A stretch of 64,000 bases of DNA from Pseudomonas muyukensis. Its GTDB lineage: Bacteria > Pseudomonadota > Gammaproteobacteria > Pseudomonadales > Pseudomonadaceae. How positions within the stretch are numbered: the first letter of the stretch is position 1; the number at the start of each line of letters is the position of its first letter. Under the pieces are notes generated by a model. That model searched no databases. It was given only the letters and a program-made list of their open reading frames with translations, and was not told the origin of the DNA. The stretch is taken from NCBI RefSeq assembly GCF_019139535.1, contig NZ_CP077073.1:4058501-4122500 (forward strand), written 5' to 3'. The position numbers were made by a program, and so were the translations under genes. Positions 25,064-33,839 of the stretch are shown here, in pieces.

Positions 25064-25954
25064 CTACTCGGTGCCGAGCGCCACCGCCTGCCAGCTGCTG
25101 TCCGGGTCGAAGCGCTGCATCGCCCGGGCCGCCTGCTCGCCGTCGGGGCCGAGGTCCTTTTCGAACACCTGCCCTTCGTGGCTGATCATGAAGCTCATCA
25201 CCCCGCTGTCGGCGTAACGCGCAGGCCAGGCGACCAGGGCGAAACCACGCACCATGCGCGCGCCGATCAGGTAGTCGTAGGCGCCACCGGGCGCCGAAGG
25301 GCCCTGGGCGTCGAGGATGCGAAAGTGATAGCCGTACCAGTCGTCACCGCCCTTCTCCTCGCCGAACAACGGGCCCAGCGGGCTGATCTGGCCATCGCGC
25401 TCATCGGCCCAGTACAGGCCGTCATGCTCGCCGGGGGTGCTGAAGATTCGCCGGGCATACTCCAGGGCGCCATTGCCGTTGCGATCCTGGCTGGCGTACT
25501 CCATTTGCGCGTCGTGGTAGGCGAGCAGCGACTGCAGCACCGCCAGCTCGTTGCTGCCGATGCGCCGGGCGCGGATCTCGGCGCTGCCGGCCTTGAGGTC
25601 GAAATGCCAACCGTTGGTGCCCTGGCTCAGGGGAATGGGCAGCGTCCACCGCTCGTGGCCCACCGCCAGCAGCGCGCGATGCTCACCGCTCAGTTGCAGG
25701 CGATGCTGTTCGCGGTACTGCGCCAGGAAGCTATCGACATCGCGGCGCTGCACGCCGCCTCGGGGGATATAGGTGCGCCAGTCATCGCCCAGCAACTGGC
25801 TGAAGCGCGCCTCGTCGGGCGGCTCGGTGGCCAGCGCGGCGACGAAGGCCTCGACCGCCTGGCCGGGGCTGGCGAACATTTCCTGCGCCGGCAACAGGCT
25901 TGGCCAGGCCAGGCCTGCCGCCAGCAACCAGACGATCGGTAGGTGGTTGTTCAT
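25064..25954 (-). CDS. DUF2950 secreted protein
   Basis: The 296-residue protein starts MNNHLPIVWLLAAGLAWPSL with a cleavable signal ending near LPAQE. The mature part matches DUF2950: SPGQAVEAFVAALAT, LLAYHDAQMEYASQDRNGNG, WYGYHFRILDAQGPSAPGGA and the C-terminal SGVMSFMISHEGQVFEKDLG. Proteins of this family are periplasmic, of unknown function, and usually encoded next to DUF3300 proteins, as here, with a 4-bp start-stop overlap. Confidence 0.85.
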   Translation of the reverse strand: MNNHLPIVWLLAAGLAWPSLLPAQEMFASPGQAVEAFVAALATEPPDEARFSQLLGDDWRTYIPRGGVQRRDVDSFLAQYREQHRLQLSGEHRALLAVGHERWTLPIPLSQGTNGWHFDLKAGSAEIRARRIGSNELAVLQSLLAYHDAQMEYASQDRNGNGALEYARRIFSTPGEHDGLYWADERDGQISPLGPLFGEEKGGDDWYGYHFRILDAQGPSAPGGAYDYLIGARMVRGFALVAWPARYADSGVMSFMISHEGQVFEKDLGPDGEQAARAMQRFDPDSSWQAVALGTE

Positions 25955-27303
25955 CGACGGCCTCCTCCCCGTTGGCGCATGCCCGCCCCTGACGGCCGCG
26001 ACACCGGCTGCCCCATCGCCCGTGAGGGCGTGGCGCGCTGGGCGAAGGCCTGGCTGCTGCGGCCACGGTTGGCCTGGGCGCGGCTGCCGGCCGGCGCACG
26101 CACGCCCGCGAAGGCATTGTTGCGCGCCCGCCCGGCATTCTGGCGTTGCTGGGCCAGCGGCTGGCGAGCCTGGCCATCGCGCGGCCCCCGTTGGCCCGGC
26201 CGCTGCGCCGCCCTTGGGTTGTCGCGCTCGGCCTGGGCCTGGCGCACCCGGTCGCGGGCCTGCAGGTTGCTGGTGGCGGGCCGTTCGAGGCCATGCCGGT
26301 CCATGGAGTCCAGGGCCTGCTGCCGGGCCCGGGCGCGCTGGGCATCGTCGCCACGATAGGCCGCGCGCTGGCGCGCTCCGTCGAGCTGGCGGCCGTACTG
26401 CGCGCGGCTGCGGGCATCGCGATAGGGCACGCCGTCGCGGTGCACGGCGTTGTGCTGCCATTTGTTCTGGGTGTTGCCGATGCGGTTGTTGGCGTTGATG
26501 TTGTTGTAGCGGTTGACGTCGATGTCGATGTCGTTGTCATGCCAGTCGCAGTTGCCCCACAGCGATCCGATGATCGCCACCCCCGTGCCGAACGCCAGCC
26601 CGGCCAACAGCGCCGACCCCGGGTAATAGGCCGGCGGCGGCGGATAGTAGGCCGGTGGCGAGGCCGGATAGGACCAGGTGCCGTAAACCGTGGTCGGGTT
26701 ATAGGCCGGGACGTAGACCGTCTGCGGGTCGGCGGGCTGGATGATGATGGTCGAGTTGCTGGCCGCCGGCGGTGGCTGGGTGGTGGCCGGTGGCGGCGCC
26801 TGCACGGTGACGTTCTGGTACTGGTTGCTTTGCAGGTTGCCGGCGACCTGGGCCTTGTGGCGCAGGCGCTGCACCGCGTTCATCAGGTCGTCCGGCTGGG
26901 CCAGGAAGGCATCGCCCAGGCGCTGTACCCAGACCGGGTCCTGGGCGAGCAGGGCCAGCACCTGGGGAAACGCCACCAGCGCCTGCACGCTGGGGTCCCA
27001 GGGTTGCCCGGCGACCTGCTTGACCGCGGCGTCGCCCTTGGCGTCGGGGTTGGCCTTGGACCATTTGGCCGCCTCGGCGACCTCGCCTGGGTAGGTGCTG
27101 GCCATCAGCACCTGGGCCAGCAAGGGGTCGGGATAGAGCGCGACGGGCGCGGCCATCTGGTCGAGTTGCGCCTGGTCGAACACGCGCTCCTCGGTGCTGG
27201 CCGCCTCGGGGCCGGGCGGCCCTGGGTCTGGGGTTTGCGCCAGCACGGGCGCTCCCTGCAGAAACAGCATCACTGCCAGAACGCATGAGAGTCGCGTGCG
27301 CAT
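25951..27303 (-). CDS. DUF3300 secreted protein with low-complexity Arg/Gln/Ala tail
   Basis: The 450-residue protein has a signal peptide (MRTRLSCVLAVMLFLQGAPV, cleavage near LAQ) and a DUF3300 domain (about 40-240) with APVALYPDPLLAQVLMASTY and VYVPAYNPTTVYG. It then has proline/tyrosine-rich PPAYYPPPPAYYPG, a glycine-rich hydrophobic stretch, and a basic Arg/Gln/Ala-rich tail from about residue 300. GGGAGG lies 5 nt before the ATG at 27303, so I prefer it to the GTG two codons upstream. It is paired with DUF2950 and heads the minus-strand run; its envelope role is unknown. Confidence 0.85.
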   Translation of the reverse strand: MRTRLSCVLAVMLFLQGAPVLAQTPDPGPPGPEAASTEERVFDQAQLDQMAAPVALYPDPLLAQVLMASTYPGEVAEAAKWSKANPDAKGDAAVKQVAGQPWDPSVQALVAFPQVLALLAQDPVWVQRLGDAFLAQPDDLMNAVQRLRHKAQVAGNLQSNQYQNVTVQAPPPATTQPPPAASNSTIIIQPADPQTVYVPAYNPTTVYGTWSYPASPPAYYPPPPAYYPGSALLAGLAFGTGVAIIGSLWGNCDWHDNDIDIDVNRYNNINANNRIGNTQNKWQHNAVHRDGVPYRDARSRAQYGRQLDGARQRAAYRGDDAQRARARQQALDSMDRHGLERPATSNLQARDRVRQAQAERDNPRAAQRPGQRGPRDGQARQPLAQQRQNAGRARNNAFAGVRAPAGSRAQANRGRSSQAFAQRATPSRAMGQPVSRPSGAGMRQRGGGRR

Positions 27304-27503
27304 GCGCACCTCCCGATAGAGTCGTACCGCGCGATGAGGGTTTAGCCTGGGAGGTGAACGCTGGACAGCGAGCGACGGATTTCAGCCTCGGTGCTGAGGC
27401 TCAAGGGTAGCAGAGGGTTGCCGCGGTGTTGGCGTTCAGAGGTGCCCGCCGTTAGCCATGCAGCGCCTCTTCGGGCAAACACCCCGCCACCTAAAACCTC
27501 CCC

Positions 27504-28397
27504 CTACAAATGCTCACACAGAAAATCTATGAACAACCGGGTCCTGTACGGCACATGGCTACTGTTCGGGTACACCACGCTGACCGGCTGCGCCGGCAGG
27601 CTGTAGCCCGGCAACACCCGCTGCAACCGGCCACAGTCCAGGTCCTGCTCGACCAACCAGGCCGGCAACACCGCCACCCCTAGCGAAGCACAGGCCAGCG
27701 CGCGGATCGCATGGGACACATTGGCCTGGTGCGCCGCCCGCCCACTGACACTCACCGGCCCCGCCGCCGAGTGCAAGGTCCAACGGCTAGGGCTGGGCAA
27801 GTTGCTGTTGGCGATCCACGGCACGTTCGCCAAATCCGCGGGCCGCTCGATGGCATGCCGGGCCAGGAACCCCGGCGAGGCCACCAGCAGGATGTCGTAC
27901 TCGGCCAGCTGTCGGCTGCGCAGGTTCGAATCGACCAGGGTACCGAGGCGCACCACCAGGTCGAGCCGCTCGGCCACCAGGTCGCTCAGCGCCGAGTCGA
28001 TGACATAGCTGATCGACAGCGCCGGATAACGCGCGGCGAACAGTGGGATCAACGGCAGGATGAAGCGCTCGCCATACTCGCCGGTGGTGCTGATGCGCAG
28101 CCTGCCCGACACCGCGTTATGCCGCTGCAGCACGCTGTCGAAGGCACCCTCGACGTCAGCAACGATCGCCTTGAAATCATCATGGAACCCTTGCCCGATT
28201 TCGGTTGGCGCGACCGTCCGCGTGGTGCGCAGCAGCAACGTCACCCCCAGTGCCTGCTCCAGTGCCTTGACGTGCTGGCTGGCCATGGCCTTGCTGATTC
28301 CGAGAAAATCCGCCGCCTTGGTGAACGAGCCGAAATCGACCACCGCCAAAAAGGTCTGCACCCGGTTGAACTGGGTGTGGAGGGCCGTGCGCAGCAT
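27504..28397 (-). CDS. LysR-family transcriptional regulator
   Basis: The 297-residue protein has an N-terminal LysR winged helix (about 10-68: FNRVQTFLAVVDFGSFTKAA and LGISKAMASQHVKALEQALG) and a C-terminal effector domain typical of the CrgA/DmlR-like subgroup (YPALSISYVIDSALSDLVAE). It is divergent from the MFS exporter at 28562 and so is its probable regulator. The 164-bp space between them contains a short palindromic element (28460-28522) that would separate or overlap their promoters. Confidence 0.9.
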   Translation of the reverse strand: MLRTALHTQFNRVQTFLAVVDFGSFTKAADFLGISKAMASQHVKALEQALGVTLLLRTTRTVAPTEIGQGFHDDFKAIVADVEGAFDSVLQRHNAVSGRLRISTTGEYGERFILPLIPLFAARYPALSISYVIDSALSDLVAERLDLVVRLGTLVDSNLRSRQLAEYDILLVASPGFLARHAIERPADLANVPWIANSNLPSPSRWTLHSAAGPVSVSGRAAHQANVSHAIRALACASLGVAVLPAWLVEQDLDCGRLQRVLPGYSLPAQPVSVVYPNSSHVPYRTRLFIDFLCEHL

Positions 28398-28459
28398 TGT
28401 TCAGTTCCATCAAACAGAGTTTCAAGGGTAGCGACATCGACAGGGGGCAGTCCATGCAG

Positions 28460-28522
28460 CTAGTGTGGTTTTTCACAAATAACGCGCCGATTATGGGTCG
28501 TATTTGCAAAACACCACACCAG
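28460..28522. repeat. 63-bp short form of a palindromic element with terminal inverted repeats
   Basis: The left end reads CTAGTGTGGTTTTTCACAAA and the complement of the right end reads CTGGTGTGGTGTTTTGCAAA, each followed by a TA. The ends match those of the 165-bp element at 62269-62433, including the asymmetry CACAAATAACG at one end versus TTGCAAATACGA at the other. It keeps only the two ends with about 13 bp between, and sits in the divergent LysR/MFS promoter region. Confidence 0.6.
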
Positions 28523-28561
28523 GCTGCGCGCAACAAAACAGCCCCGCAACCAAGACTGCCT

Positions 28562-29920
28562 ATGACTTATCGCTACCGCGTCGCAACGGTGTTCCTGCTC
28601 GGTTTCTTCATCGATTGCATCAACATTTTCATGCCCACCGTGGCCCTGCCCACCGTCACTGACGCATTCGCCGTGGGCAGCGCCGCCAGCGCCTGGGTCG
28701 GCAACGCCTATATGCTCGGGCTGACCCTGGTCATCCCGCTGAGCACTTGGCTGGCGGGGCGCTGGGGCGCCCGCCGGGTGCTGGCGGTGTCGATGCTCGC
28801 CTTCGCCGTGAGCGCCTGGGGCTGCGGCCAGGCCGCAAGCTTTGCGGCGCTGGTCAGCTGGCGCTTGGCCCAGGGCATGGCCGGCGGGCTGTTGATCCCG
28901 GTGGGCCAGGCGCTGACCTTCGACCTGTTCCAGGGCCCGGAGCGTGCCCGTGTCTCCACCCTGGTGATGGCCGTGGCCCTGCTGGCACCGGCACTGGCGC
29001 CCAGCCTGGGCGGGTTGATCGTCGATCGCTACAGCTGGCCCTGGGTCTTCCACGCCAACCTGCCCCTCGCCCTGCTGACCGCCCTGCTGGCCTGGGCCTG
29101 GATTGCCAAGACGCCGGGCAACCTGCAACCACGCCCGGATTTCAAAGGCTTGCTGCTGGTCAGTGGCGCCCTCGCCTGCCTGCTGCTGGGGCTGTCGTTG
29201 TACGGTGCCGACCACGGTCCCCTGGTGTCCCTGGCGAGCCTGGTCGCAGGCGTGGCCTGCGCCCTGCGCTACCACCGCCACTACCGACGTGCCGGCCAGG
29301 GCGTCATCGAGCTGGCACTGCTCGGCAGCGTTCGCCTGCGCGTGTCGATGCTGGTCTATCACGCCATCCCCGGGGTGTTCACCGGGGTCAATTTGCTGAA
29401 CATCTTCTACTTGCAACAGGTGCTGCACCTGAGTGCCCAGGCCAGCGGCCTGTACCTGGTCGTCTATGCGGCAGGCGCGTGCATCGCCATGCTGGCGGCC
29501 GGCCGCCTGTACAACCGCGTCGGCGCCTGCCGTCTGCTGCTGCTCGGCATGGGCCTGCACAGCCTGGGCATCGCCCTGCTGGTGCTGGTCGACAGCCCGA
29601 TGCACAGCCCCCTGCTGATCGCCGCCTACGGCCTGATGGGGGTCGGCGGCGGCATGGGCGCCAATGCCGCGCAAACCACCGCGCTGCTGGACTTCAGCGG
29701 CGAGCGCATGCAACAGGCCAGCGTGCTGTGGAATGTCAACCGCCAGATGGCGTTCAGCCTCGGCGCCACCTGGCTGCTGATGCTCTTCAACCTGTGGCCC
29801 GCAGGCACTGATGTGCTGCGCGCCTATCACCTGACCTTCGCCCTGGCGGCGGTGCTGGGGCTGCTCCCTGCCCTGTGCCTGCGCGCCCTTGCCCTGGAGC
29901 ACCCTCGCCATGCCCGATAA
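28562..29920 (+). CDS. MFS drug-type exporter (DHA2/EmrB-like)
   Basis: The 452-residue protein starts MTYRYRVATVFLLGFFIDCI and has about 12-14 membrane helices. It carries the MFS motif A-like LAGRWGARRVLAVSM and the DHA2-type motif C region LLAPALAPSLGGLIVDRYSW. It resembles proton-driven multidrug exporters. It is divergent from a LysR regulator and overlaps the next gene by 11 bp, so both are probably co-transcribed and LysR-controlled. The substrate is unknown. Confidence 0.88.
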   Translation: MTYRYRVATVFLLGFFIDCINIFMPTVALPTVTDAFAVGSAASAWVGNAYMLGLTLVIPLSTWLAGRWGARRVLAVSMLAFAVSAWGCGQAASFAALVSWRLAQGMAGGLLIPVGQALTFDLFQGPERARVSTLVMAVALLAPALAPSLGGLIVDRYSWPWVFHANLPLALLTALLAWAWIAKTPGNLQPRPDFKGLLLVSGALACLLLGLSLYGADHGPLVSLASLVAGVACALRYHRHYRRAGQGVIELALLGSVRLRVSMLVYHAIPGVFTGVNLLNIFYLQQVLHLSAQASGLYLVVYAAGACIAMLAAGRLYNRVGACRLLLLGMGLHSLGIALLVLVDSPMHSPLLIAAYGLMGVGGGMGANAAQTTALLDFSGERMQQASVLWNVNRQMAFSLGATWLLMLFNLWPAGTDVLRAYHLTFALAAVLGLLPALCLRALALEHPRHAR

Positions 29921-30362
29921 CACCATTGCCCGCGCCGAGCGCAGCATTCATCACGTCCATGAGCTGATCCACCTGATGTTCACCCGCCCGCCTGGGCAAA
30001 CCCAGGCCGTGCTGGGCGGGTTGATGGCAGTGTTCGCCGAGGATTTCAGCATGGTCGGTACGGCGGGCAAGGTACTGGAGCGCCAGCAGGTCGAGCAGTT
30101 GTTCAGGACGGCAGCCGGCACCCGGGAGGGGCTTGCGATCAGCGTCGAGCAGGTGCGCGTGGTGTGGCAGGCCGGGGCGCATCTGGCGCTGCGCTACCAG
30201 GAGACCCATCGCTGCAATGGGCAGCAGACCCGGCGCTGGTCGCTGGCCATCGTCGAATGCACGGCCACCGGGGTGATCTGGCACTGCCTGCATGAAACGC
30301 CACAGGCCGAGCCCACGGCTGCCACGACAGCCGGGCACGACGGTATACTCGCCGGCCCTTGA
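29910..30362 (+). CDS. NTF2/SnoaL-like small protein of unknown function
   Basis: The 150-residue protein starts MPDNTIARAERSIHHVHELI. Its helix-then-sheet pattern (GGLMAVFAEDFSMVGTAGKV, RTAAGTREGLAISVEQVRVV, GAHLALRYQETHR, RWSLAIVECTATGVIWHCLH) suggests an NTF2-like cone fold of the DUF4440/SnoaL type. It overlaps the MFS exporter gene by 11 bp, so translational coupling is likely. No catalytic residue can be assigned; the family call rests on the pattern only. Confidence 0.6.
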   Translation: MPDNTIARAERSIHHVHELIHLMFTRPPGQTQAVLGGLMAVFAEDFSMVGTAGKVLERQQVEQLFRTAAGTREGLAISVEQVRVVWQAGAHLALRYQETHRCNGQQTRRWSLAIVECTATGVIWHCLHETPQAEPTAATTAGHDGILAGP

Positions 30363-30382
30363 ACCTGGCCCGGGAACCCGCC

Positions 30383-30862
30383 ATGCACCAAGTCCTGCTC
30401 ATCGTCGACGTGCAGTCCACCTTCAGCCCCTCCGAGAAGCTGGTCGATGGCATCCGCGTCCTCTCGGCCCACATCCCCACCCTCGCCTCGATCGAGCTGC
30501 ATGACGAGCAGGTCACCCCGTTCCAGCGCCAGCTCGGCTGGCACCCGGCCCGCGAGGACGTGGCCCTGGTCGAGGCCGACAAGGTGTTCGTCAAGCACGG
30601 CTACGGCCAAAGCGCCGAGACCCTCGCCTATATCAAGGGCCTGGGCGTCGAGCGCGTGCTGGTGTGCGGGCTGCAGACCGAAACCTGCGTGCTGGCCGCA
30701 GGCTTCGCCCTGTTCGACGCCGGCCTGTGCCCGACCCTGGTCACCGACCTGACCATGGGTTCGTCGCTGGACCGCTCCGGCCAGCTGGGCATCGACCTGT
30801 GGAAGCACCACTTCGGCAAGGTCACCACTGCCGCCGAGGTCCTGGCCGAGCTCAAGGGCTGA
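30383..30862 (+). CDS. Isochorismatase-like cysteine hydrolase
   Basis: The 159-residue protein belongs to the isochorismatase/nicotinamidase fold. The probable catalytic triad is the Asp of LLIVDVQSTF (residue 9), the Lys of KVFVKHGYG (about 73) and the Cys of QTETCVLAAGFALFDAG (about 100). Length suits the small hydrolases of unknown substrate (YcaC- or YecD-like). It follows the NTF2-like gene by 20 bp and may be part of that operon. Its last 11 bases overlap the 3' end of the convergent glycine-zipper gene. Confidence 0.85.
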   Translation: MHQVLLIVDVQSTFSPSEKLVDGIRVLSAHIPTLASIELHDEQVTPFQRQLGWHPAREDVALVEADKVFVKHGYGQSAETLAYIKGLGVERVLVCGLQTETCVLAAGFALFDAGLCPTLVTDLTMGSSLDRSGQLGIDLWKHHFGKVTTAAEVLAELKG

Positions 30863-31295
30863 CCTGGTAACCCCGCCCCTGCAAGCAGCCGCTGTAGGCG
30901 CTGGCCTGGGCCTCGTCCTGGCCGCGCCGGTCTTGCCGGCGCTCCTGGCGCTGGCGCATGCCACCGACCGCGGCGCCGGCCGCCGCCACCTCGCCGGCGC
31001 GGTTCTGCCGGTACTGCTGCTTGGCATCGTCGCTGGCCCGGTCATAGACCGCCTCGTGCTGGTTGCCCCGCACCTGGGCGCCGGCCGCGCCCGCTACCGC
31101 CCCGGCCGCGGCGCCCTTGACCCGGCCACCGACATGCGGGTCGCTGCTGCTCGAACTGCTGGCGAGGCTGTTGCAATCGGCCATGTCCTGCTGCAACTGC
31201 TGGCTGCTCTGGCCCTTGAGCGGGGTGACGGTCTGCGCCAGCACCGGCGTGGCCAGCACCAGCAACAGCAATGAACCCCGTGTGAACGTGCCCAT
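30852..31295 (-). CDS. Secreted glycine-zipper protein
   Basis: The 147-residue protein starts MGTFTRGSLLLLVLATPVLA, a signal peptide. It contains an alternating Gly/Ala zipper (VKGAAAGAVAGAAGAQVRGN) followed by a second Ala/Gly stretch and a charged Gln/Arg-rich part with YSGCLQGRGYQV at the end. Such YMGG-type zipper proteins sit in or on the outer membrane. It is divergent from the two-component system at 31442 and could be one of its targets, though nothing proves it. Confidence 0.75.
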   Translation of the reverse strand: MGTFTRGSLLLLVLATPVLAQTVTPLKGQSSQQLQQDMADCNSLASSSSSSDPHVGGRVKGAAAGAVAGAAGAQVRGNQHEAVYDRASDDAKQQYRQNRAGEVAAAGAAVGGMRQRQERRQDRRGQDEAQASAYSGCLQGRGYQVSP

Positions 31296-31441
31296 GATCC
31301 ACCTCCATCGGCTGAATGCCCCGCCTCACAGCATAGATGCGCCAGGCGCACGCAGCACCCGGGCCGCCTGCCGCTCAGCCATGCTAAGCTGCGCCGCCAT
31401 CCGCCCCTGGCGGGCCCCGTTGCGAGATCGTCGAGGAACCC

Positions 31442-32131
31442 ATGACCCCCAAGCGCGTGCTGATCGTCGAGGATGACGCCGATGGCGCCAGCATTCTCGA
31501 GGCCTACCTGAAGAAGGACGGTTTCGAGGTGGACATCGCCGAGGATGGCGCCCGTGGCCTGGCGCTGTTCCGCCAGCGCCCGCCGGCGCTGGTGCTGCTG
31601 GACATGATGCTGCCGAAGCTCTCCGGCCCCGAGTTGCTCAGCGAGATCCGCCGCGGCGCCGACACCCCGGTGATCATGGTCAGCGCCATCGGCGACGAGC
31701 CGGACAAGATCGGCGCCCTGCGCTACGGCGCCGACGACTATGTGGTCAAGCCGTGCAACCCCAAGGAAGTGGTGGCCCGGGTGCACGCGGTGCTGCGCCG
31801 CTACGCAGGGCACAGCGCCAGCCCCCAGCGCCTGGAGTGCCTGGGCGTGTGGGTCGATGCCGAGCGCTGCGCCGCCGGGGTGCGCGGCGGCGACGGTGCA
31901 GACCAGCCGCTCGACCTGACTCGCTCGGAGCTGCTGTTGCTCGCCACCCTGCTGCGCAGCCCAGCCAGGGCATTCAGCCGCGAAGCCCTGCTCGAGGCGT
32001 GCATGCCCGAGAGCGATGCCCTGGTGCGCATCATCGACACCCACGTGCACAACCTGCGGCGCAAGCTCGAGGCCGCCGGCATCGACGGCGTGCTGGTCAC
32101 CGTGCGCTCGGTCGGCTACCGGTTCCGCTGA
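31442..32131 (+). CDS. OmpR/PhoB-type response regulator
   Basis: The 229-residue protein has a receiver domain with acidic pair Asp11/Asp12 (VLIVEDDADG), phospho-acceptor Asp54 (VLLDMMLPKLSG) and Lys103 (DDYVVKPCNP), and a C-terminal winged helix (about 140-228; TRSELLLLATLLRSPARAFS, THVHNLRRKLE, VRSVGYRFR). It forms a pair with the histidine kinase 5 bp downstream. It resembles AdeR/BaeR-type regulators of efflux and envelope genes; targets are not identified here. Confidence 0.93.
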   Translation: MTPKRVLIVEDDADGASILEAYLKKDGFEVDIAEDGARGLALFRQRPPALVLLDMMLPKLSGPELLSEIRRGADTPVIMVSAIGDEPDKIGALRYGADDYVVKPCNPKEVVARVHAVLRRYAGHSASPQRLECLGVWVDAERCAAGVRGGDGADQPLDLTRSELLLLATLLRSPARAFSREALLEACMPESDALVRIIDTHVHNLRRKLEAAGIDGVLVTVRSVGYRFR

Positions 32132-32136
32132 GCGCC

Positions 32137-33306
32137 ATGCGCAAGACACCCTTGTGGCTGTGGGTCGGCCTGCGAATGACCCTGCTGGCGGTTGGCGCGG
32201 TGATCACCATCACCGTCTGCATGTACCTGTACTTCTGGGTCAGCGACTACCAGGTGCTGCAGACCATGACCGCCGAGGACCAGGCCGCGCTGGCCGCGGG
32301 CATGGCCGATGTCGCCCACCACGAACCGCGGCTGTGGCAGTTGCTGCAGACCTACTACGACATCCGCGAGTTCCTGCCGGGCCCGGGCGATCTTACCGAC
32401 TGGCTGGTGCTCTATGGCTTTCTCATCGCGATCATCCCGGTCACCCTGATCGTCGGCCTTTACCTGTCACGCCCGTTGTCCCGCCAGTTCCACCAGATCA
32501 CCGAGGCCGCGCGACGGGTCGCCGAAGGCGACCTGACCCCACGGGTCAGCCAGCACCCACGCCAGCCCAAGGAAATGCAACGCCTGTGCAGCGACTTCAA
32601 CAAGCTGGTCGAACGCCTGGCGCTGTACGAGAACGAGGTGGCCGAGTCCAGCTCGAACCTGGCCCATGAACTGCGCACCCCGCTCAACGCCGCCCTGGGC
32701 CGGGTGCAAGGCATGCTCGACGAGGTGTTCGCGCTGTGCCCCGAGCAACTGCGCCTGGTCCAGGGCCAGCTGTACAACCTCAACACCCTGGTCGGCGACC
32801 TGCATTTGCTGTCGCTGGCCCATGCCGGGCAGCTGCCGCTGCACCTGAGCCTGTTTGCCCCGGCCCCCCTGGTCGAAGAGCGCCTGGCCTGGTTCGCGCC
32901 GCAGTTCGAGGCAGCTGGCATGCAGGTGCGCGCCAGCCTCGACGAGCCGCTGGCGATCGAGGCGGACCGCGCGCGGCTCGGCCAGTTGATCAACATCCTG
33001 ATCGAGAACGCCATCAAGTACGCCTCCGATGGCCGCGAGTTGAGCGTGGCCGTGCGCCAGGCCGACGGCGCGCTGCACCTGGAGTTCCTCGATCGTGGCC
33101 AGGCGGTGGAGCACAAGGACCTGGGCAACATGTTCGTGCGCTTCTGGCGCGCCGAGCAGTCACGGGCCCGGGTCAGTGGGGGTGGCGGCCTGGGCTTGTC
33201 GATTGCCCAGGCGATCTGCGAGGCCCATGGCGGGCGTATCAGCGCCCAGCGCCGCGCCGAGGGCGGGCTGGCGGTACGGGTGAGCTTGCCGCTGCGTAGC
33301 GAATGA
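32137..33306 (+). CDS. Membrane sensor histidine kinase
   Basis: The 389-residue protein has two membrane helices (about 9-32 and 88-110) around a short (about 55-residue) periplasmic loop, then a HAMP domain (110-162), a HisKA helix with phospho-accepting His177 in SNLAHELRTPLNAALG, and an HATPase domain with the N box ILIENAIKYASDG and G box GGGGLGLSIAQAI. The small sensor loop suggests detection within or at the membrane. It is encoded 5 bp after its response regulator. Confidence 0.92.
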   Translation: MRKTPLWLWVGLRMTLLAVGAVITITVCMYLYFWVSDYQVLQTMTAEDQAALAAGMADVAHHEPRLWQLLQTYYDIREFLPGPGDLTDWLVLYGFLIAIIPVTLIVGLYLSRPLSRQFHQITEAARRVAEGDLTPRVSQHPRQPKEMQRLCSDFNKLVERLALYENEVAESSSNLAHELRTPLNAALGRVQGMLDEVFALCPEQLRLVQGQLYNLNTLVGDLHLLSLAHAGQLPLHLSLFAPAPLVEERLAWFAPQFEAAGMQVRASLDEPLAIEADRARLGQLINILIENAIKYASDGRELSVAVRQADGALHLEFLDRGQAVEHKDLGNMFVRFWRAEQSRARVSGGGGLGLSIAQAICEAHGGRISAQRRAEGGLAVRVSLPLRSE

Positions 33307-33462
33307 GGTGGCAGCCTCCACGCGGTCAAAACCCTCACCCCCAAGCCCCCCCAAAAAGGCAATACAGCTTTTTTTCGCTCCATTTCCCCACGCCCCCCTT
33401 CCGTTACGCGGCAAAACGCAGGAGAGTAACCGGGTGTTCCCGCAAAGAAACGGAGATTCGCC

Positions 33463-33780
33463 TTGACTACCGATCGCCTGAGCCTGCTCCAGTTCGAGCA
33501 CCTCAGCCTGAAACCCGCCGCCGCCAGCCAGTTCGCCCTCTCGTTGAAGGCACTTGAACAGTTGCCACTCCCCGAACGCTACGCCTACCGCGCCGCCCAC
33601 TACCTGGGCGACATGGCCGACGCGGAAAACCGCCAGCAGCTGGCTGAGGCCAAGGCGCAAAGCATCGGCTTCAGCCAAGGCCTGCTGACGGCCGCGGTCA
33701 TCGAGAACACGCTGGCGAAAAAGCTGGACAAGGTCTTCGACGACGCCTTCACCCGCGCCCAGGCGCAGTTGCCGCACTAA
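33463..33780 (+). CDS. Small conserved-looking protein with TTG start, function unknown
   Basis: The 105-residue product starts with TTG (reading TTDRLSLLQFEHLSLKPA after the initiator), preceded by GGAG at 7-nt spacing, which is why this start is chosen. It is soluble and mainly helical: KALEQLPLPERYAYRAAHYLG and IENTLAKKLDKVFDDAFTRA. No domain is recognised. It is monocistronic and followed by a strong bidirectional terminator. Codon use resembles neighbouring genes, which supports it being real. Confidence 0.65.
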   Translation: MTTDRLSLLQFEHLSLKPAAASQFALSLKALEQLPLPERYAYRAAHYLGDMADAENRQQLAEAKAQSIGFSQGLLTAAVIENTLAKKLDKVFDDAFTRAQAQLPH

Positions 33781-33789
33781 CGGCATTCG

Positions 33790-33819
33790 CACGAAGGGCC
33801 GCAAAAGCGGCCCCTCGTG
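33790..33819. terminator. Bidirectional hairpin terminator
   Basis: CACGA-a-GGGCCGC, loop aaaa, then GCGGCCC-c-TCGTG forms a 12-bp stem with one internal mismatch between two convergent genes (the small TTG-start gene and the YcaO gene). It probably stops transcription from both sides. Confidence 0.65.
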
Positions 33820-33839
33820 GTTGGCGCACACGCCTGTGG

